From the NCBI GenBank assembly GCA_034437515.1, contig DAOTTX010000169.1, forward strand, positions 1-52,546: a stretch of 52,546 nt of DNA, read 5' to 3'. Of the stretch, positions 24,736 through 32,954 are shown piece by piece. This DNA comes from DAOTTX01 sp034437515. GTDB lineage: Bacteria > Chloroflexota > Anaerolineae > Aggregatilineales > Phototrophicaceae. How positions within the stretch are numbered: position 1 is the stretch's first letter; each line of letters starts with the position of its first letter. The notes beneath the pieces are model-generated. The model did not search any database and was not told where the DNA came from. It saw only the letters and a program-made list of their open reading frames with translations. Made by a program: the position numbers and the translations under genes.

Positions 24736-24764
24736 GCGCGTTGTGGCTTGCAACGCGCCTTTTT
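24736..24764 (+). terminator. pnp terminator
   Basis: A perfect 8-bp stem (gcgcgttg / caacgcgc) with a 7-base loop is followed by C and five T residues, 24 bases after the pnp stop. Confidence 0.88.
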
Positions 24765-24775
24765 GTCGTTATGAT
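24748..24775 (+). promoter_or_regulatory. Possible promoter of the AI-2E operon
   Basis: TTGCAA and TATGAT with 16-base spacing; the -35 overlaps the loop and right arm of the pnp terminator. Two small hairpins follow in the leader: cggtag/ctaccg (24798-24813) and gtcaa/ttgac (24819-24831), just before the ribosome site. Confidence 0.4.
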
Positions 24776-24845
24776 GTACGGTAGACTATTGTCATATCGG
24801 TAGGACGCTACCGCATCTGTCAACCATTGACGGACCGAGGAAACC

Positions 24846-26159
24846 GTGAAGCCTTCTCCACCTACGATGACCTCTTCCCGCTGGGGGGAGCGTACCAAAC
24901 GCATCGTTGTTGTCGCCGCACTGTTGTTTTTTATCTTCGTCCTGTGGAACTTGCGCGGGATGTTGCCGTTGTTGATCGTGGCGACGCTGCTTTCTTATCT
25001 GCTGTGGCCGCTGGTCAATCTGATCGAGCGCCGCTTTTTGCGCGTGCTGCCCTTCCGCGCACGGGCGCTAGCCGTGCTTTTGGCGTTTCTGATCGTTATC
25101 GCTGGTTTCGGCCTGATCCTCGTGTTGATTATCCCGGTATTGGCACAACAATTTGAGCAGGTCGGGCGTAACCTGCCGCAAACGCTCGAAGATGTCGAAC
25201 AAGAACTGCGGATGTTGCTCAGTCGTCCACTGACCATCGCCGGGCGGCCTGTTCTCATCGAAGGTGAGCCGTTGATCTTATTGGATCGTTTTGAGGACAT
25301 TAGCGGCAACGGTTCATCCACCGCCGCCCCCGCTGAAAGCTTTGACCCGGTACAACTGCTCAGCGGTTTCCTGGAGAATCTGACGTCGCCGGCCTTTAGT
25401 GTATTGGGCGGTGCGGTGAGCTTCGTCGTCAATGTGGCATTTATGATCGTCATCATGTTCTACTTTATGCGTGATGGCGACCGTTTTATCGGGCGTGCGG
25501 TCAACCTGGTGCCGAGTTCTTATCGTGGTGACGTCAAGCGATTGCTGTATGAACTCAGTCTGGTGTGGAACGCCTACCTGCGCGGACAGTTGATTTTAAG
25601 CACGGTGGTCGGTTTTGCCGTTTACGTCGCTGCGCTGGTGCTCGGTTTGCCCAACGCGCCGATCTTCGGTCTGCTGGCTGGCTTTCTTGAGTTCATCCCG
25701 AACATTGGCCCCTCAATCGCATTAGTGCCCGCCGCGTTGACCGCGCTGATCTCCCAATCGAGCACCTTACCGTTTCTGGAAGGCTTGCCGTATGCGTTGG
25801 TGGTGATCGCCGTGTGGGTGGGCATCCAGAACTTCGAGTCGTTCTTTCTCGTCCCCCGTGTGATGGGTGGCAGCCTCGACTTACACCCGGTCGTAGTCAT
25901 CCTCGCGGTGATCGCCGGAGCCAGCATCGCCGGGGCGTTGGGCATCATCCTCGCCGCGCCGTTTGTAGCGACACTGCGCGTTTTCGGTCAGTATCTCTAT
26001 GGCAAAGTCCTTGATACCGATCCCTTCCCGAATTTATACCCGCCGGTTGAGCGAGAAGGGTGGATGATACGCGGCTATCGTCTTATGATGCGCTTTCAAC
26101 TGGTTCGGGCATTACGACCCAATCATTGGACGACAACCACAAAGGAGCAGGAAACATGA
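24846..26159 (+). CDS. AI-2E family transporter / permease
   Basis: Membrane protein of 437 residues in the AI-2E (PerM/TqsA/YhhT) family, which includes proposed exporters of small molecules and Na+/H+ antiporters. Hydrophobic helices cluster near 18-65 and 75-100. A soluble segment of about 100 residues follows, then VNVAFMIVIMFYFMRDGDRF, and the conserved late part has FGLLAGFLEFIPNIGPSIAL and GGSLDLHPVVVILAVIAGAS. The start is GTG after CGAGGAAACC; an ATG seven codons later is possible. The stop overlaps the next start by four bases (ATGA). The substrate is unknown. Confidence 0.87.
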   Translation: MKPSPPTMTSSRWGERTKRIVVVAALLFFIFVLWNLRGMLPLLIVATLLSYLLWPLVNLIERRFLRVLPFRARALAVLLAFLIVIAGFGLILVLIIPVLAQQFEQVGRNLPQTLEDVEQELRMLLSRPLTIAGRPVLIEGEPLILLDRFEDISGNGSSTAAPAESFDPVQLLSGFLENLTSPAFSVLGGAVSFVVNVAFMIVIMFYFMRDGDRFIGRAVNLVPSSYRGDVKRLLYELSLVWNAYLRGQLILSTVVGFAVYVAALVLGLPNAPIFGLLAGFLEFIPNIGPSIALVPAALTALISQSSTLPFLEGLPYALVVIAVWVGIQNFESFFLVPRVMGGSLDLHPVVVILAVIAGASIAGALGIILAAPFVATLRVFGQYLYGKVLDTDPFPNLYPPVEREGWMIRGYRLMMRFQLVRALRPNHWTTTTKEQET

Positions 26160-26344
26160 GTGCAGATAACATCCCGACGAACACAATTGCAGAGACACAA
26201 AATTACATCGTGTGGACTTCCGAGGAACCGGACGGTGAGGTGATTTATCATATCGAGTTTGGCCCGATGACGCTGCACTTCTTCCAGGAAGAATGGGACG
26301 AAGTGCAAGACCTCATCAAAACTGCTGGTAAAGCAGGGAAGTAA
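26156..26344 (+). CDS. Small acidic protein of unknown function
   Basis: 62 residues. The start overlaps the stop of the AI-2E gene (ATGA) and GGAGCAGGAAAC gives a good ribosome site, both supporting a real gene. The middle reads as beta strands (NYIVWTSEEP, VIYHIEFGPMTLHFF) followed by a short helix (WDEVQDLIKTAG). No signal peptide, membrane helix or cysteine is visible. I do not recognise the family. The tight coupling suggests it works with the transporter upstream or the methyltransferase-like protein three bases downstream. Confidence 0.75.
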   Translation: MSADNIPTNTIAETQNYIVWTSEEPDGEVIYHIEFGPMTLHFFQEEWDEVQDLIKTAGKAGK

Positions 26345-26347
26345 AGG

Positions 26348-27175
26348 ATGGGTTCGAGACTATCGCGTCTGCTCATCGAGGCGATGGCGAAACATTTACC
26401 GCCGAGCGCGTCAAACCTGCGCCTGCTGGATGTCAACGGCGAGGCGGCGGCGGTGCTGGCGGCCCAACGCGATGATCTGGACATCGTCAGCGTCTCTGGC
26501 GATGTGCGCCAATGGGCGGACGACCTCAGCGCGGACGCGGTCGTCGCTTACGGCTACGTGCTTAACGCGCCTTTCTTAGAAAAGGCGCTGGCGGTGCTAC
26601 GTCCCGGCGGTCGGTTGATCGTGGTTGACCCACACGGCGAAGTCCGCGCCGCGTATGGTGAAACACTCGAAGATGCCGGTTACGTGCGTATTCTGGTCGA
26701 AACGGCGGCGGAATGCCCATTACCGACCGGCGTGCTGATGCGCGGCGAAAAAGCACATACGACCAGTGACACGCTGGTACGCATTCAACAGACCGCTGGT
26801 GCAGACTCCGACATGCTCGACCTGGATAATTATCGCGGGCGCTATGTGCATCTGCTCATCCGGCAGACCCCCAACGTACCGGTGTGGGCGCGTGACGCCG
26901 AGACGCCACTCGAATGGTCGGCGGTCACGGTAGAACGTGACGGCGAGCAGATACTGCTCGCGTTCAGCAGTTTGCCAAAGGCGGTCGCGTTCATGCAGCC
27001 AGCGGTGCTGGCGGGTAAAATCTACGATGTAAACAAGGTGGGTAAGTTCAGTCAAGCTGCCGCCGCTGAGTGGACGCTCCCCGTGCTGCTCAACGCGACC
27101 GTCGATATACTAGACGGCGCGGCGGTAACGCTGATCGAGATCGACCCGACGACGGCGGAAGCCCCGGACGAATGA
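26348..27175 (+). CDS. Methyltransferase-like protein, divergent
   Basis: 275 residues. The N-terminal half resembles a class I SAM methyltransferase (LRLLDVNGEAAAVLAAQ, then ALAVLRPGGRLIVVDPHGE), but the glycine-rich SAM loop is degenerate (LDVNGEA instead of the usual GxGxG), so catalysis is doubtful. The C-terminal half (from about 170) is a separate alpha/beta region (LEWSAVTVERDGEQILLAFS) I cannot name. It starts three bases after the small gene and its stop overlaps the next start (ATGA), so the four genes from the AI-2E transporter onward should be cotranscribed. Confidence 0.65.
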   Translation: MGSRLSRLLIEAMAKHLPPSASNLRLLDVNGEAAAVLAAQRDDLDIVSVSGDVRQWADDLSADAVVAYGYVLNAPFLEKALAVLRPGGRLIVVDPHGEVRAAYGETLEDAGYVRILVETAAECPLPTGVLMRGEKAHTTSDTLVRIQQTAGADSDMLDLDNYRGRYVHLLIRQTPNVPVWARDAETPLEWSAVTVERDGEQILLAFSSLPKAVAFMQPAVLAGKIYDVNKVGKFSQAAAAEWTLPVLLNATVDILDGAAVTLIEIDPTTAEAPDE

Positions 27176-28347
27176 CTCCGGACGACCTCGATTTCCTGAC
27201 ATCATCGGCGGGAGAATCGCTGTTAGAACGTCTCGCTCATGAAGACCTCTCCGACCAGAACACGCTACCGCTGCTCACGACACTCCGCAAAACCTATGAC
27301 CCCGCCCAGGCCGGGGCCGCGCTCAAACTGGCGCAGCTCCGTGAAAAGGCGCGGGGAAAATTCGGCGCTGCCGCAGCGCGCATGTTCTTCACCGAGGCTG
27401 CGCTGCAACAGGCCAGTGATCCACTGGTGCGAGCCTACCGTGCGTCTCGTGTAGAGGCGACACACGTCGCTGATCTATGCTGTGGGGTCGGCTCGGATGC
27501 GCTGGCGTTCGCGGCGGTGGGGCAGGCTGTCACCGGCTATGACCGTGATCCGTTGCGGGTGCGTTTGGCGAGCTTGAACGCGGCGGCGTTAGGCTTGTCT
27601 TCGGCGCGGTTTGAAATCGCGGATGTCACCGACCAGGCCTTCCAACCGCAAGCAGAAATGATCTTCTTCGACCCGGCGAGGCGCGACCCACGCGGCAACC
27701 GCATCTACGACGTGACACGCTACCAGCCGCCGTTGGCGACCATCGACCATTACGCCGCACCGCTACGGGCGGTCAAGCTCTCGCCGGGGGTGGATCTGGC
27801 GCAACTCGAAGATTACGCCGGGCATGTGGAGTTTATCTCTGTCGCCGGGGAACTAAAAGAGGCGTTGCTGTGGCTCGACGGTACTACTGTCGCGCCGAGT
27901 GCGACTCTGCTTGTGGATGAGGCCGTGCATCATTGGCGACCACCGCCGACCATGCTCGCTGCGCCGGTCGATGTGCCGCGCCGCTGGCTGGTGGAACCCG
28001 ATCCCGCGCTGATCCGTGCCGGGTTGGTGCAGGCGGTCGCGGCGGCCTATGACGGGGCGCTGCTCGACCCGACGATTGCCTACTTCACGACTGACATCAG
28101 GCCGCAGACGCCCTGGTGCCGTGCCTGGGAAATCCTCGATTGGCTACCGTTCAACCTCAAGAAATTACGGGCGGCGCTGCGGGCGCGCGGGGTCGGGCCG
28201 CTCACTGTGAAAAAGCGCGGCTCAGCCATCACACCGGAGACGCTGATTCGCAAGCTCAAGCTCAACGGCGATGAACGCTGTACGGTCGTCCTAACACGCT
28301 ATGACGGCGCACAAATTGCCCTGATTTGTGCTGATTATACGGTATAA
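27172..28347 (+). CDS. SAM-dependent methyltransferase with THUMP-like domain
   Basis: 391 residues. It has an N-terminal helical region, then a class I methyltransferase core with an intact SAM site (VADLCCGVGSDALAFAAVG, about 98-116; GYDRDPLRVRLASLNA), an acidic motif in the position of a catalytic loop (AEMIFFDPARRDPRGNRIYD), and a C-terminal segment (LRARGVGPLTVKKRGSAITP) like the THUMP-like domain attached to these enzymes. The family is thought to act on nucleic acid, probably RNA; the substrate is not known. ATG 27172 overlaps the previous stop by four bases and is preferred over a longer frame that would overlap the neighbour by about 100 bases. Confidence 0.82.
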   Translation: MTPDDLDFLTSSAGESLLERLAHEDLSDQNTLPLLTTLRKTYDPAQAGAALKLAQLREKARGKFGAAAARMFFTEAALQQASDPLVRAYRASRVEATHVADLCCGVGSDALAFAAVGQAVTGYDRDPLRVRLASLNAAALGLSSARFEIADVTDQAFQPQAEMIFFDPARRDPRGNRIYDVTRYQPPLATIDHYAAPLRAVKLSPGVDLAQLEDYAGHVEFISVAGELKEALLWLDGTTVAPSATLLVDEAVHHWRPPPTMLAAPVDVPRRWLVEPDPALIRAGLVQAVAAAYDGALLDPTIAYFTTDIRPQTPWCRAWEILDWLPFNLKKLRAALRARGVGPLTVKKRGSAITPETLIRKLKLNGDERCTVVLTRYDGAQIALICADYTV

Positions 28348-28380
28348 TTGGGTCAAAATGCTCAAAAGGAGACCTTTATT

Positions 28381-29940
28381 ATGCTCAAGGATTATACAAA
28401 CGAACCGTTAACAGATTTTTCCGCTGCGGGAAACCGCAAAGCCTTTGAAGCCGCGCTCGATAAAGTCAAAAGCGAATTGGGGCGCACCTATCCGCTGGTG
28501 ATCGGGGGGGAGCGCATCGAAGTCGATGAGACGTTTCCGTCGGTAAACCCGGCACGCCCGGCTGAGGTGATTGGCAACTTCGCCAGCGGCACCGCGCTTC
28601 ACGTCGATCAAGCGGTGGAAGTCGCCGCGGAAACATTCGAGAGTTGGAAATATACCCCGGCTGAGGAACGCGCTCGTTATCTGTTGCGCGCGGCGGCGGC
28701 GATGCGGCGGCGCAAACATGAGTTTAGCGCGACGATGGTGTTGGAAGTGGGTAAGAGCTGGGCGGAGGCCGATGGAGATACCGCTGAGGCCATCGACTTT
28801 ATGGAATATTACGCCCGGCAGATGGTCGAACTTGAGGATAGCAGCGGTCAACTCGCGCCCTACCCGCCGGAACAACTGCAATTACAATACATTCCGCTAG
28901 GGGTTGGCGCGGTCATCCCGCCCTGGAACTTCCCCTGTGCGATTGCCACCGGCATGATGAGCGCGACCATCGTCGCCGGGAACACCGCGCTATGGAAGCC
29001 CGCCGAGCAGAGTCCACTGATCGCCTATAAGGTCGCCGAGCTTTTCTGGGATGCTGGCCTGCCCGCTGGCGTGCTTAACTATCTGACCGGGCCGGGGGAG
29101 GTCGTCGGGGCGCGGATGGTCGAACATCCTAAGACGCGCTTTGTCGCTTTCACCGGCTCGCGTGAGGTCGGCACGCAAATCTATGAGAAGGCGGCGAAGG
29201 TGCAACCGGGGCAGAAGTGGCTCAAGCGCATGATCCTCGAAATGGGTGGTAAAGACGCGGTCGTCGTCGATGAAACCGCCGACCTCGAAGACGCGGCACG
29301 TAGCATCGTCGCCAGTGCGTTCGGCTTCCAGGGGCAGAAGTGCAGCGCGGGTAGCCGTGCCATCATCGTGGATGACGTTTACAATCACATCAGTGAACGT
29401 GTGGTTGAACTGTCGAAGGAGATTACCATCGGCGCGACCGACACCGGGCCGGAGGTCTATTTAGGGCCGGTGGTCGATACGGACGCGATGAACAAGATTA
29501 TGGGTTATATCGAACTCGGCACGCAAGAAGGCGATCTGCTGCTGGGCGGGAAGCGCCATCGAACCGACGAGGGCGGCTACTTCATCGAGCCGACCGTGTT
29601 TGGTGAGGTACCGCGAGAGGCCCGCATCGCCCGTGAGGAGGTCTTCGGCCCGGTCGTCGCGCTCATGCGTGCCAATGACTTCGAGGACGCCATCAGCATT
29701 GCCAATGATACCGACTACGGGCTGACCGGCGCGGTCTACTCCAATGACCGCAACCGCTTGGAACACGCCCGGCGCGAGTATCACGTTGGTAACCTGTATT
29801 TCAACCGTAAATGCACCGGGGCGCTGGTCGGCGTGCATCCCTTCGGCGGCTTCAACATGAGCGGCACTGATAGCAAGGCCGGCGGACCGGATTATCTGCT
29901 GTTGTTTACGCAGGCCAAAAGCATCGCAGAAAAACTTTAA
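28381..29940 (+). CDS. pruA: 1-pyrroline-5-carboxylate dehydrogenase
   Basis: NAD-dependent aldehyde dehydrogenase oxidising glutamate semialdehyde to glutamate in proline and arginine catabolism. 519 residues match the stand-alone RocA/PruA length. Catalytic cysteine C321 lies in FQGQKCSAGSRAII and the general base E287 in LEMGGKDAVVV; the ending GGFNMSGTDSKAGGPDYLLL is typical of this subfamily. AAAAGGAGACC precedes the ATG; an upstream ATG 11 codons earlier lacks a ribosome site. A perfect TATAAT at 28343-28348 may be its -10, without a good -35. No proline dehydrogenase gene is in the window. Confidence 0.93.
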   Translation: MLKDYTNEPLTDFSAAGNRKAFEAALDKVKSELGRTYPLVIGGERIEVDETFPSVNPARPAEVIGNFASGTALHVDQAVEVAAETFESWKYTPAEERARYLLRAAAAMRRRKHEFSATMVLEVGKSWAEADGDTAEAIDFMEYYARQMVELEDSSGQLAPYPPEQLQLQYIPLGVGAVIPPWNFPCAIATGMMSATIVAGNTALWKPAEQSPLIAYKVAELFWDAGLPAGVLNYLTGPGEVVGARMVEHPKTRFVAFTGSREVGTQIYEKAAKVQPGQKWLKRMILEMGGKDAVVVDETADLEDAARSIVASAFGFQGQKCSAGSRAIIVDDVYNHISERVVELSKEITIGATDTGPEVYLGPVVDTDAMNKIMGYIELGTQEGDLLLGGKRHRTDEGGYFIEPTVFGEVPREARIAREEVFGPVVALMRANDFEDAISIANDTDYGLTGAVYSNDRNRLEHARREYHVGNLYFNRKCTGALVGVHPFGGFNMSGTDSKAGGPDYLLLFTQAKSIAEKL

Positions 29941-29958
29941 TCCTGCCTTTATCTGACG

Positions 29959-29964
29959 TATAAT
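29959..29964 (+). promoter_or_regulatory. Possible -10 before the phosphoribosyltransferase
   Basis: A perfect TATAAT lies 18 bases after the pruA stop, with only a poor -35. Transcription from it would start about ten bases before the terminator-like hairpin at 29982. Confidence 0.35.
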
Positions 29965-29981
29965 AGGCTTCCTAACTGGAG

Positions 29982-30010
29982 ACAGGTCCGGTACACCGGG
30001 CCTGTTTTGT
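29982..30010 (+). terminator. Terminator hairpin between pruA and the phosphoribosyltransferase
   Basis: The arms acaggtccgg and ccgggcctgt pair over 10 positions with one G-T or A-G exception, with a 4-base loop, followed by TTTGT. It may simply end pruA, or act as an attenuator if the TATAAT just upstream is used. Confidence 0.65.
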
Positions 30011-30037
30011 CACGTCATAAAACTTTGGGGATGGGGA

Positions 30038-30574
30038 ATGCCTAGTAAAGAACCGAAACGTCATGAATTGCTCAATTGGGAAGACGTCGATAAGCTGGTG
30101 GATATTCTGCTGCCACAGCTTCAGGCGATCGGCCCTTTTGGGGCGATGATCTTAATCACACGTGGTGGGGTGGTGCCCGGTGGGATGCTCGCCGAGGCGC
30201 TCGACATCCAGCATATGCTGACCGCCGCCGTCGATTTTCCTTCGACGGATGAAAACAGCCAGATGATGGTGTGGCCGTCGTTTTTGCAGTTCCCGGCGGC
30301 GGAGCTGCTGGTCGGGCGGCGTACACTCATCATCGATGATGTGTGGGGCAGTGGGCGCACCAGTTCGGCGGTACGTGGGCGGGCGCTCGCTGCCGGTGCG
30401 GAGCCGTTCACCTGTGTCTTTCATTTCAACCCCTACCGGTCACTATTCAGCAAGGCCGAGCCGGATTTCTACGCTGCCATCACAGATGCCTACGTGGTCT
30501 ATCCCTGGGAGGTAGACCGTGGATTGCGTGGCATGGGGATGCGCGACCCCGACCCAGAACCGGAAGTAAATTAA
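30038..30574 (+). CDS. Phosphoribosyltransferase
   Basis: 178-residue type I phosphoribosyltransferase. The PRPP loop reads RTLIIDDVWGSGRTS (about 93-107), with two aspartates followed by G-S-G-R-T, and an upstream strand has GAMILITRGGVVPGGMLAE. The size and general layout fit purine-salvage (hypoxanthine/xanthine) or related enzymes, but the base-recognition part does not decide the substrate. GGGGATGGGG precedes the ATG. It stands alone between terminator-like signals, behind a possible attenuator. Confidence 0.8.
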   Translation: MPSKEPKRHELLNWEDVDKLVDILLPQLQAIGPFGAMILITRGGVVPGGMLAEALDIQHMLTAAVDFPSTDENSQMMVWPSFLQFPAAELLVGRRTLIIDDVWGSGRTSSAVRGRALAAGAEPFTCVFHFNPYRSLFSKAEPDFYAAITDAYVVYPWEVDRGLRGMGMRDPDPEPEVN

Positions 30575-30752
30575 AACTCCGAGGAATTTCAGCACACGGC
30601 ACGCTTTTCTGTTACAATGAGAGTATGCTTAATAGTTGGCGCTTGCGTTGATAGATTCATACGATTAGAAACGATACTCTATCTTGTAGGGCGTTATCTC
30701 AGAACGATATACTCAAGTTAAGTCGTTCATGAGTTTACGCTGAGTGAGACAG

Positions 30753-31262
30753 ATGTCGCATCGTTATCTAATTCTGGGGTTGCTCAGCGAGCACCCGATG
30801 ACTGGTTATGATATTAAAAAGCGTGTGCAGGAAAACCTGAGCACCGTCACTAATGCCAGTTATGGGACGCTCTACCCGATGCTGCACCGGCTGCTGAAAG
30901 AGGGGGCGGTCAAGGTCAAAGAGATTCCCCAACGCGGCAGGCCATCAAAAAAAGTTTATCGGATTTCGCAAGCTGGTCTAGATGAGTTACAGGCCTGGCT
31001 GAAGCAACCTGCTTCAGACGACCAGATCAAGCGCGAGTTTCTGCTAAAGCTGTATCTGGCAAAGGCACTAGATCCGCAACAATTACGTGCGTTGGTTGAT
31101 GACCGGCGTGATGAGATTGAGGCGCGTCTGCGATCTTTGCGTGCCGAGAAGAAAGAGGCGGACAGTCCACAACAAATTTGGGTGTTGGACTATGCGCTGT
31201 ATCTTTGCCGAGCGGAAATTGACTGGTTAAAGCAGCTTGAAGCGACTCTTGGCGTCGCCTGA
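30753..31262 (+). CDS. PadR-family transcriptional regulator
   Basis: 169-residue regulator. The N-terminal winged helix (RYLILGLLSEHPMTGYDIKK, 4-23; SYGTLYPMLHRLLKEG, about 37-52; RGRPSKKVYRISQAG) is typical of PadR proteins, with a C-terminal helical dimerisation region (about 85-169). PadR proteins usually repress genes for stress or efflux. The ATG at 30753 is preferred over a GTG three codons upstream. Nearby upstream DNA (30668-30714) contains two similar copies of aacgata-ctc (aacgatactc, aacgatatactc) that could be operator parts. The target genes are not evident. Confidence 0.88.
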   Translation: MSHRYLILGLLSEHPMTGYDIKKRVQENLSTVTNASYGTLYPMLHRLLKEGAVKVKEIPQRGRPSKKVYRISQAGLDELQAWLKQPASDDQIKREFLLKLYLAKALDPQQLRALVDDRRDEIEARLRSLRAEKKEADSPQQIWVLDYALYLCRAEIDWLKQLEATLGVA

Positions 31263-31338
31263 CACCATGACCAGAAAGGAGCGTAGCGCATGATGATCTT
31301 GACACGGTGAGTTCAAGTCGATTGCGCTGTTTTTTGTT

Positions 31339-32502
31339 ATGGCCTCGAACATGAATGATGATAATATAATGAATAGTATGACCGAATTTGAGCGACTGCT
31401 CTTAGAGCAGACTGATTATTTACCCTCCAATCTGCGGCGTGGTGAAATCAAGAACGCGGTTATCCTCGAAGTACACGACCGTGAAATCATTGTTGATCTC
31501 AACACAAAACAAGACGGTATCGTCCGGTCAGAAGACCTCGAACGGCTTGATGATGACTTCCGGCGTAGCCTGCAAATTGGTCAGGAAGTGCCGGTTTACG
31601 TCCTCAACCCGCGTGACCACGATGACAACCTGATCGTCTCGATCAACATGGGGTTGCAGCGTTACGACTGGGAAAACGCCCGTGAACTCTTCGACAGCGA
31701 AGAACCCACCGAGGTGCGCGTCACCGGCAACAATCGGGGCGGCATCCTGGTGCGCTGGCGACGGCTGGAAGGTTTCATCCCCAGTTCGCATTTGACATCC
31801 GCCCGCTACACGGCGGATCGCAGTGATGCCTGGAACGAACTCATCGGGCAGACGTTGACCGTCAAGGTGATCGAGGTCGATCAAGATCGGCGGCGGCTGA
31901 TCTTCAGTGAGCGTGAAGCACAGAAAGAATGGCGTTCGCAGCAAAAGCAGCGCCTGCTGGAAGAACTCAGTGAGGCCGATGTGGTGAAAGGCACGGTCAC
32001 CGGCCTGCGTGATTTCGGTGCGTTTGTCAACCTGGGCGGTGCGGATGGCTTGATCCATGTCAGTGAATTGGCCTGGCATCGTGTCGATCACCCGCGTGAC
32101 ATTCTCAAAGTCGGTGATGAGATCGACGTGTATGTGTTGAGCCTTGACCTGCAAACACAGCGCATCGCCCTCAGCCGCAAACGTCTGCTGCGTGACCCCT
32201 GGGAAGACGCCTCACAGCGGTATCATGAGGGGCAATTGGTCGATGGGTCAGTCACCAATGTGGTCGATTTCGGTGCGTTCGTCGCGCTGGATAACGGCCT
32301 GGAAGGGCTGTTGCACCTCAGTGAGATGGGCGATGGGGCGCTCAAGGAGCCGTTCTCCTACGTCCAAAAGGGTGACCGTCTGAGCCTGCGCATCAGCCAC
32401 CTGGAACCGGAAAAGCGGCGTGTCGGCTTCACACAGCGATGGGGCACCGATGTCGATGAGGAAGAAGCCGCACGACCGAGTAGCGACGGCGACAGCGCCT
32501 AG
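31339..32502 (+). CDS. S1 RNA-binding repeat protein, first copy
   Basis: 387 residues with four S1-type RNA-binding domains at about 33-105, 115-190, 212-280 and 297-366. The third and fourth are clearest (VKGTVTGLRDFGAFVNLGGA, DGSVTNVVDFGAFVALDNGL). This is the architecture of short bS1-like proteins that help mRNA bind the 30S subunit. Several in-frame ATGs (31339, 31351, 31369, 31378) lie at the start with no clear ribosome site, so the N-terminus is uncertain by up to 13 residues. A paralogue of the same layout follows 450 bases downstream. Confidence 0.88.
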   Translation: MASNMNDDNIMNSMTEFERLLLEQTDYLPSNLRRGEIKNAVILEVHDREIIVDLNTKQDGIVRSEDLERLDDDFRRSLQIGQEVPVYVLNPRDHDDNLIVSINMGLQRYDWENARELFDSEEPTEVRVTGNNRGGILVRWRRLEGFIPSSHLTSARYTADRSDAWNELIGQTLTVKVIEVDQDRRRLIFSEREAQKEWRSQQKQRLLEELSEADVVKGTVTGLRDFGAFVNLGGADGLIHVSELAWHRVDHPRDILKVGDEIDVYVLSLDLQTQRIALSRKRLLRDPWEDASQRYHEGQLVDGSVTNVVDFGAFVALDNGLEGLLHLSEMGDGALKEPFSYVQKGDRLSLRISHLEPEKRRVGFTQRWGTDVDEEEAARPSSDGDSA

Positions 32503-32954
32503 ATACGGTTTGCCACGAACCAAATAAGCGACGGTAGCGCCACAAAATAACGTGGACGCAGGTACGCAGTCGGCGGACAGCCAGAAGGCTGTCTTATCAT
32601 GCGTGTTAATTTAAGCGTTTTGAACCCCACCCGATCATGTGATTATGTCTGGGCTACAAGGCCCCCATCATTAGATGTGGGTTTTGTCTTTGTCCGATAA
32701 ACACGACGCCTATTTCTTGTAATTGATTGACAAATTGCTGACAACTCAGTATAATCCGCCCGATCTTATGGGAGGGAAGACGTGGCGTCTTATGACGTGC
32801 GTCTATCAGTGGCAAGTGTCTTTATTTCTGTCAGCTTCGACTATAAAAGCACACTACTCGGCAACCTGATTCTGCACGGTTGGACGAGTCTTCGTTTTGC
32901 CTGCTGCCATAGGTATCTAATCATATGTCAATCCTTTGGGGAGCAAGAGAGTAA
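32503..32954 (+). promoter_or_regulatory. Intergenic region with hairpins, strong promoter and leader
   Basis: 452 bases between the two S1 genes. It holds a perfect hairpin (gacagcc-agaa-ggctgtc, 32576-32593), a second small one (gggc-tacaag-gccc, 32651-32664) followed by a T-rich stretch, a consensus promoter (32727-32755), and a leader of about 190 bases. In the leader, GGGAGGG precedes a GTG (32782) that opens 67 codons and runs 31 bases into the second S1 gene. I regard that frame as a possible leader ORF, not a confirmed gene. Confidence 0.5.
32727..32755 (+). promoter_or_regulatory. Consensus sigma-A promoter of the second S1 gene
   Basis: TTGACA and TATAAT are both perfect and 17 bases apart. 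This is the strongest promoter match I found in the window. The expected start is near 32762. Confidence 0.88.

Noticed and set aside
24414..24904. Minus-strand frames across the pnp repeat tail giving Pro/Arg/Leu or His/Cys/Asp repeats
   Set aside because: These are the antisense reading of the GGGNR repeat; the plus-strand frame is a certain PNPase.
31290..31310. Six-codon leader peptide after AAAGGAG before the first S1 gene
   Set aside because: The ribosome site is good but six codons without an associated terminator or repeat of regulatory codons is too little to support a call.
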